Positions 33,254 to 35,600 of a stretch of DNA of 35,600 nucleotides are shown here, piece by piece (within the stretch, counting starts at the first letter, position 1; each line of letters begins with the position of its first letter). Made by a program: the position numbers and the translations under genes. The stretch is from an uncultured Actinomycetes bacterium. GTDB lineage: Bacteria; Actinomycetota; Actinomycetes; Nanopelagicales; Nanopelagicaceae. The stretch covers positions 1 through 35,600 of the forward strand of contig CAIKCJ010000008.1 of assembly GCA_903825945.1 (NCBI GenBank), given 5' to 3'. The notes under the pieces were generated by a model that saw only the letters and a list, made by a program, of their open reading frames with translations, searched no databases and was not told where the DNA came from.

Positions 33254-35017
33254 CTACTTCTTCACAGAAGGTGTGGCCGAAGAAATATCAGTGCTGAGCT
33301 GTGTCGACAAGGTCTTATTAAATGGATCTTCCTTCACCATGGTCTGGCGAATAGGAACAGCAGCACCATAATTCTTCTGGAACTCAAAGATGCGCGAGAG
33401 CATATCTTGGGCGTCATAATTATGAGGGTCGCTCTTAATCACACCCTGCAATTGAGTTATGGCATTAGGTGCAAACCCAGCACCCGCTAGATCACCTGCA
33501 ATAGTGACCTCGAAGTTTGGTTCCTTAAATCCATAGCCCAGCGGCTTGAGCGCATATTGCTCATATGTCGCAAGCTGGTTTTGTTGCTTTGGAATCGCGA
33601 TGCCAGCGAGGGTATGCATCGCTGACTCTGATTCAAAGAAAAGAATTCCGACAATAAGCATCATCAATGCAAGCACTGAAGAGACAAGCGGTTGCACAAT
33701 GTGTGTGTTTGTTGCCTTCGCAACCTTCACTTCGGTCCCCGGCAATACCGAGATACCAATAACCGCTCCACCCAAAATATAACCCCAGATAGCGATAGCT
33801 AGGTTATCGATAGAGATGAGTGACTGCGCCTCATAGGTCGCCCACGCACCGAAGATGACTGCAACAACAATCTGATCGGCGCCCGATGTCTTACGTAGCG
33901 CCACAACACCGCGCCACAAGATGAAGAAAGTCAGCGCCAAGAAGGCTAGAACTACAAAGATTCCGCCTGTAGAGGCAAGCTGCACAGGCACATCGTGGGC
34001 CGCATTGGAGATGACGTTTGGACCACGACGAGCCACCTGGGTAGCGTCGCGGTACTGGCGGAAGTACGCGCCAAAGCGATCAAGACCCACACCAAAGAGC
34101 GGATGGTGAACAAACATATTCCAGCCTGCACGCCAGTAGTCACCACGGTAGGTCACAGAGACCTTATAGAAATACTTAGTCAGCGGCCCCATGTTGAGCA
34201 TGCCAGCAAGACCGAGCAAACCACCAACAAGTCCTAGCGCGGTCAATGCCCACGCAGCAATCTTATGTCGCTGCCAAACCCACACAATGACAATGATTGC
34301 TACACCTAGAGCACCAGCCAACAATCCCTGGCGTACCTGCGAGAAGACAATAACAACCAGTAACAAAACAACGTTCACACCAGCAAGCCCACGCAACCAC
34401 AGGGGCTGCTTCATTTGAATTGCGACACCGAATGAAACAACTAGGAAGATCGCCATCACTGCAGCTGCAAAGTCTGGATTACCTAGTGTCGATAAGACAG
34501 AGTTGTACGGATTGTTCCACTTCACAAAGTCTGCGTTGTAATGCTGGAGCAGCCCGTAGAAGCCTGTAATAAACCCAACGATCACAGCGGCACGTTCCAA
34601 CCGCGCAACACTGCCGATACGAATCAAATAAGAGGTAGCAACCAAAAAGATAATCAAACAGAGATAGGACAACAATCCGGTGCGGCGCTGGTAGTCGCCA
34701 AAAAACCCGATGTACTTATTGTCCGTAAACAACCACGCCACGATAAAGAAGAATGCATATACAGCGGCAAGTGCAGACCCAATCAGCAAAACCTGATTCT
34801 TGATCGCGCCTTTGACGTGATACCCAACCCAGCCAAGCAACCAGAACCCACCAACACCCAATATCCAGCTCTTGGGGGCATTGAACGGATCGTTCAATGT
34901 GGTCCAGAAAAGCAGGGTCACCAGCGACCCACCCCAGACCAGCCAGTTCATGGCCTGGCGGTTCTCATCCGTGCCTGCGGCCTTCTTCTGTTGCTGCTTT
35001 TTCGATGTGGAAGCCAT
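33254..35017 (-). CDS. O-antigen ligase (Wzy_C) family membrane protein
   Basis: This 587-residue protein has a Lys/Gln-rich cytosolic start, about twelve transmembrane helices, and a large loop with the family pattern HHPLFGVGLDRFGAYFRQY and SNAAHDVPVQLASTGG (about 305-355). The C-terminus (about 490-587) is soluble and TPR-like (AITQLQGVIKSDPHNYDAQD). Such enzymes ligate or polymerise lipid-linked glycans, some onto proteins. It is first in ligase-dehydrogenase-epimerase and is divergent from the surface-protein gene. Leaderless TAATCT. Confidence 0.86.
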   Translation of the reverse strand: MASTSKKQQQKKAAGTDENRQAMNWLVWGGSLVTLLFWTTLNDPFNAPKSWILGVGGFWLLGWVGYHVKGAIKNQVLLIGSALAAVYAFFFIVAWLFTDNKYIGFFGDYQRRTGLLSYLCLIIFLVATSYLIRIGSVARLERAAVIVGFITGFYGLLQHYNADFVKWNNPYNSVLSTLGNPDFAAAVMAIFLVVSFGVAIQMKQPLWLRGLAGVNVVLLLVVIVFSQVRQGLLAGALGVAIIVIVWVWQRHKIAAWALTALGLVGGLLGLAGMLNMGPLTKYFYKVSVTYRGDYWRAGWNMFVHHPLFGVGLDRFGAYFRQYRDATQVARRGPNVISNAAHDVPVQLASTGGIFVVLAFLALTFFILWRGVVALRKTSGADQIVVAVIFGAWATYEAQSLISIDNLAIAIWGYILGGAVIGISVLPGTEVKVAKATNTHIVQPLVSSVLALMMLIVGILFFESESAMHTLAGIAIPKQQNQLATYEQYALKPLGYGFKEPNFEVTIAGDLAGAGFAPNAITQLQGVIKSDPHNYDAQDMLSRIFEFQKNYGAAVPIRQTMVKEDPFNKTLSTQLSTDISSATPSVKK

Positions 35018-35029
35018 GCCCCAAGATTA
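35018..35029 (-). promoter_or_regulatory. Leaderless -10 for the ligase operon
   Basis: TAATCT (35029-35024, minus strand), TGGGGC, then ATG at 35017. Six-nt spacing as elsewhere. Confidence 0.5.
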
Positions 35030-35226
35030 CTAAGCACCCTCGGATATTTGCACCCAAACACCAACTACAACCAGTCACGACCTAACTATGGCCCGGGCCA
35101 TCACCCTCGAATATGGCGTTCCCATAGCTCCAGCGCTGCACCCGAATTGGCAGATAAGCACTGGAGTTTTTTAAAAACCAAGGTTAAAACGGTGTGGTGG
35201 CGCTTTTTGAGCCTTACTAAATCTTC

Positions 35227-35263
35227 AAACTGCCCTCTCATTACCTATGAGAGGGCAGTTTTT
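35227..35263 (+). terminator. Strong rho-independent terminator, plus strand
   Basis: A perfect 15-bp stem (AAACTGCCCTCTCAT 35227-35241 with ATGAGAGGGCAGTTT 35247-35261) has a 5-base loop TACCT and a T5 run at 35259-35263. No plus-strand gene lies upstream within this gap. It therefore ends a short RNA starting in the gap, or acts as a leader attenuator or protective hairpin for the surface-protein mRNA. Confidence 0.85.
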
Positions 35264-35319
35264 ATCCAAGCCGAGAGGGAGAAATTCTTTCTTTCGACTG
35301 TTTTCTTGAAAGGAAACAC

Positions 35320-35600
35320 ATGTCTACAAAGACAACAATTAAGCGTATTGCGCTTGTTGCTGCTGTAGCTGCTGCACTCGGTGGTCTTTCGACTGTCGCT
35401 GCAAACGCTTCCGCGACGACTGTAACCGCTTCGACTTCTAACCCAACTACAGGTTCGATCGGTACGCCTGTTACTTTGAGTTACACAGAAACTGCAACTG
35501 CAACAGGTGCTGCTGACACTAACGTGATCACACCAACTTTTACTGTCCCAACTCACTCTGGCCTTACAGTAGCATCACTTGCTGTTGCTCTTGGTGGAAC
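35320..35600 (+). CDS. Secreted surface protein, 5' part only
   Basis: The frame continues past the window; 93 residues are visible. A Sec signal peptide (basic MSTKTTIKRIA, core LVAAVAAALGGLSTVAA, likely cleavage after ANA, about residue 30) precedes a Thr/Ala-rich all-beta start (ATTVTASTSNPTTGS, GTPVTLSYTETAT). Codon use is strongly biased to GCT, ACT and GTT, as in highly expressed genes. AAAGGA sits 5 nt before the ATG. An S-layer-like or other abundant cell-surface protein is likely but unproven. Confidence 0.85.
   Translation, partial: MSTKTTIKRIALVAAVAAALGGLSTVAANASATTVTASTSNPTTGSIGTPVTLSYTETATATGAADTNVITPTFTVPTHSGLTVASLAVALGG

Larger units (their letters stand above)
35018..35319. 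other. 302-bp divergent gap with palindrome and terminator
   Basis: No protein gene is convincing here. The gap holds the minus-strand ligase promoter (35024-35029) and a perfect 14-bp palindrome ATGGCCCGGGCCAT at 35088-35101. A possible plus-strand promoter (TTGGCA at 35147-35152 with TTAAAA near 35171) follows. A GGCGCTTTTTGAGCC hairpin-like stretch near 35199-35213, a strong terminator at 35227-35263 and the surface-protein leader with AAAGGA at 35309-35314 complete it. Confidence 0.6.

Noticed and set aside
34541-35368. 275-codon plus-strand frame across the ligase start and the gap
   Set aside because: It runs antisense to the ligase gene, crosses the strong terminator and enters the surface-protein gene in another frame; no family features.
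1-35600. Insertion sequences, prophage, integrase or attachment sites
   Set aside because: No transposase, integrase or phage motifs, no long inverted repeats, and gene order is conserved actinobacterial backbone in the left half.

Overview
The window looks like chromosome from a small-genome, medium-GC actinobacterium. The evidence is mycothiol synthesis (MshA), CarD, GlnR, a RegX3/SenX3 (PhoP/PhoR-type) pair, fused IspD-IspF, very short intergenic gaps and gene neighbourhoods shared with Mycobacterium and Streptomyces (carD-ispDF-cysS-rlmB; ppk-mutT1; mshA-gpm-phoU-senX3-regX3; fur-ygfZ-nitrobindin). A freshwater Nanopelagicales (acI)-like lineage is my best guess; no rRNA or other marker here settles it. 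There are 37 complete or nearly complete protein genes, a 37-base fragment of another, and one tRNA. I saw no insertion sequence, prophage, CRISPR array or replication origin.

Layout. 1-415: fragment of a minus-strand gene, tRNA-Thr(UGU), and the ppx promoter region. 416-4392: polyphosphate genes (ppx, mutT1-like, ppk). 4479-8383: conserved minus-strand operon carD-ispDF-cysS-rlmB. 8503-11654: a lipoprotein gene, then regX3/senX3 divergent from phoU. 11671-16633: long minus-strand operon fur, ygfZ, a 52-residue membrane protein, nitrobindin-like, asparaginase, mshA, gpmA. 16666-17385: glnR, divergent from fur over only 32 bp. 17396-20850: a secreted Fn3 protein, then a sugar operon (UPF0303, PfkB kinase, aldose 1-epimerase). 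20902-25469: MacAB-like export operon ending in an anchored glycine-rich protein. 25533-28334: transmembrane ferric-reductase-like protein, FMN-binding protein and ApbE. 28415-35017: surface polysaccharide genes (O-antigen-ligase-like protein, nucleotide-sugar dehydrogenase, epimerase/decarboxylase, ABC-2 exporter, glycosyltransferase). 35018-35600: a strong isolated terminator hairpin and the start of a secreted surface protein.

How the genes fit together. The left half combines phosphate storage (Ppk/Ppx), phosphate signalling (SenX3-RegX3-PhoU), nitrogen control (GlnR), a Fur-family metal regulator and housekeeping genes. The right half is mostly cell envelope: efflux or export, extracytosolic flavin electron transfer, glycan synthesis and export, and a probable abundant surface protein.

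Most operon-first genes have a TAnnnT -10 hexamer exactly 6 nt before ATG or GTG, which predicts leaderless mRNAs. Shine-Dalgarno-led exceptions are ppk, carD, the Fn3 protein and the surface protein. Within operons, genes are joined by ATGA, GTGA, TAATG or TAGTG overlaps, and I used these to choose several starts. The most notable points are a SenX3-type kinase with no transmembrane segments, the fur/glnR overlapping promoters, a small unlisted membrane protein, the glycine-rich MacAB companion with a perfect 30-bp triplication, the flavin electron-transfer cassette and the isolated terminator before the surface-protein gene. All functional calls come from reading motifs by eye; no database search was possible.
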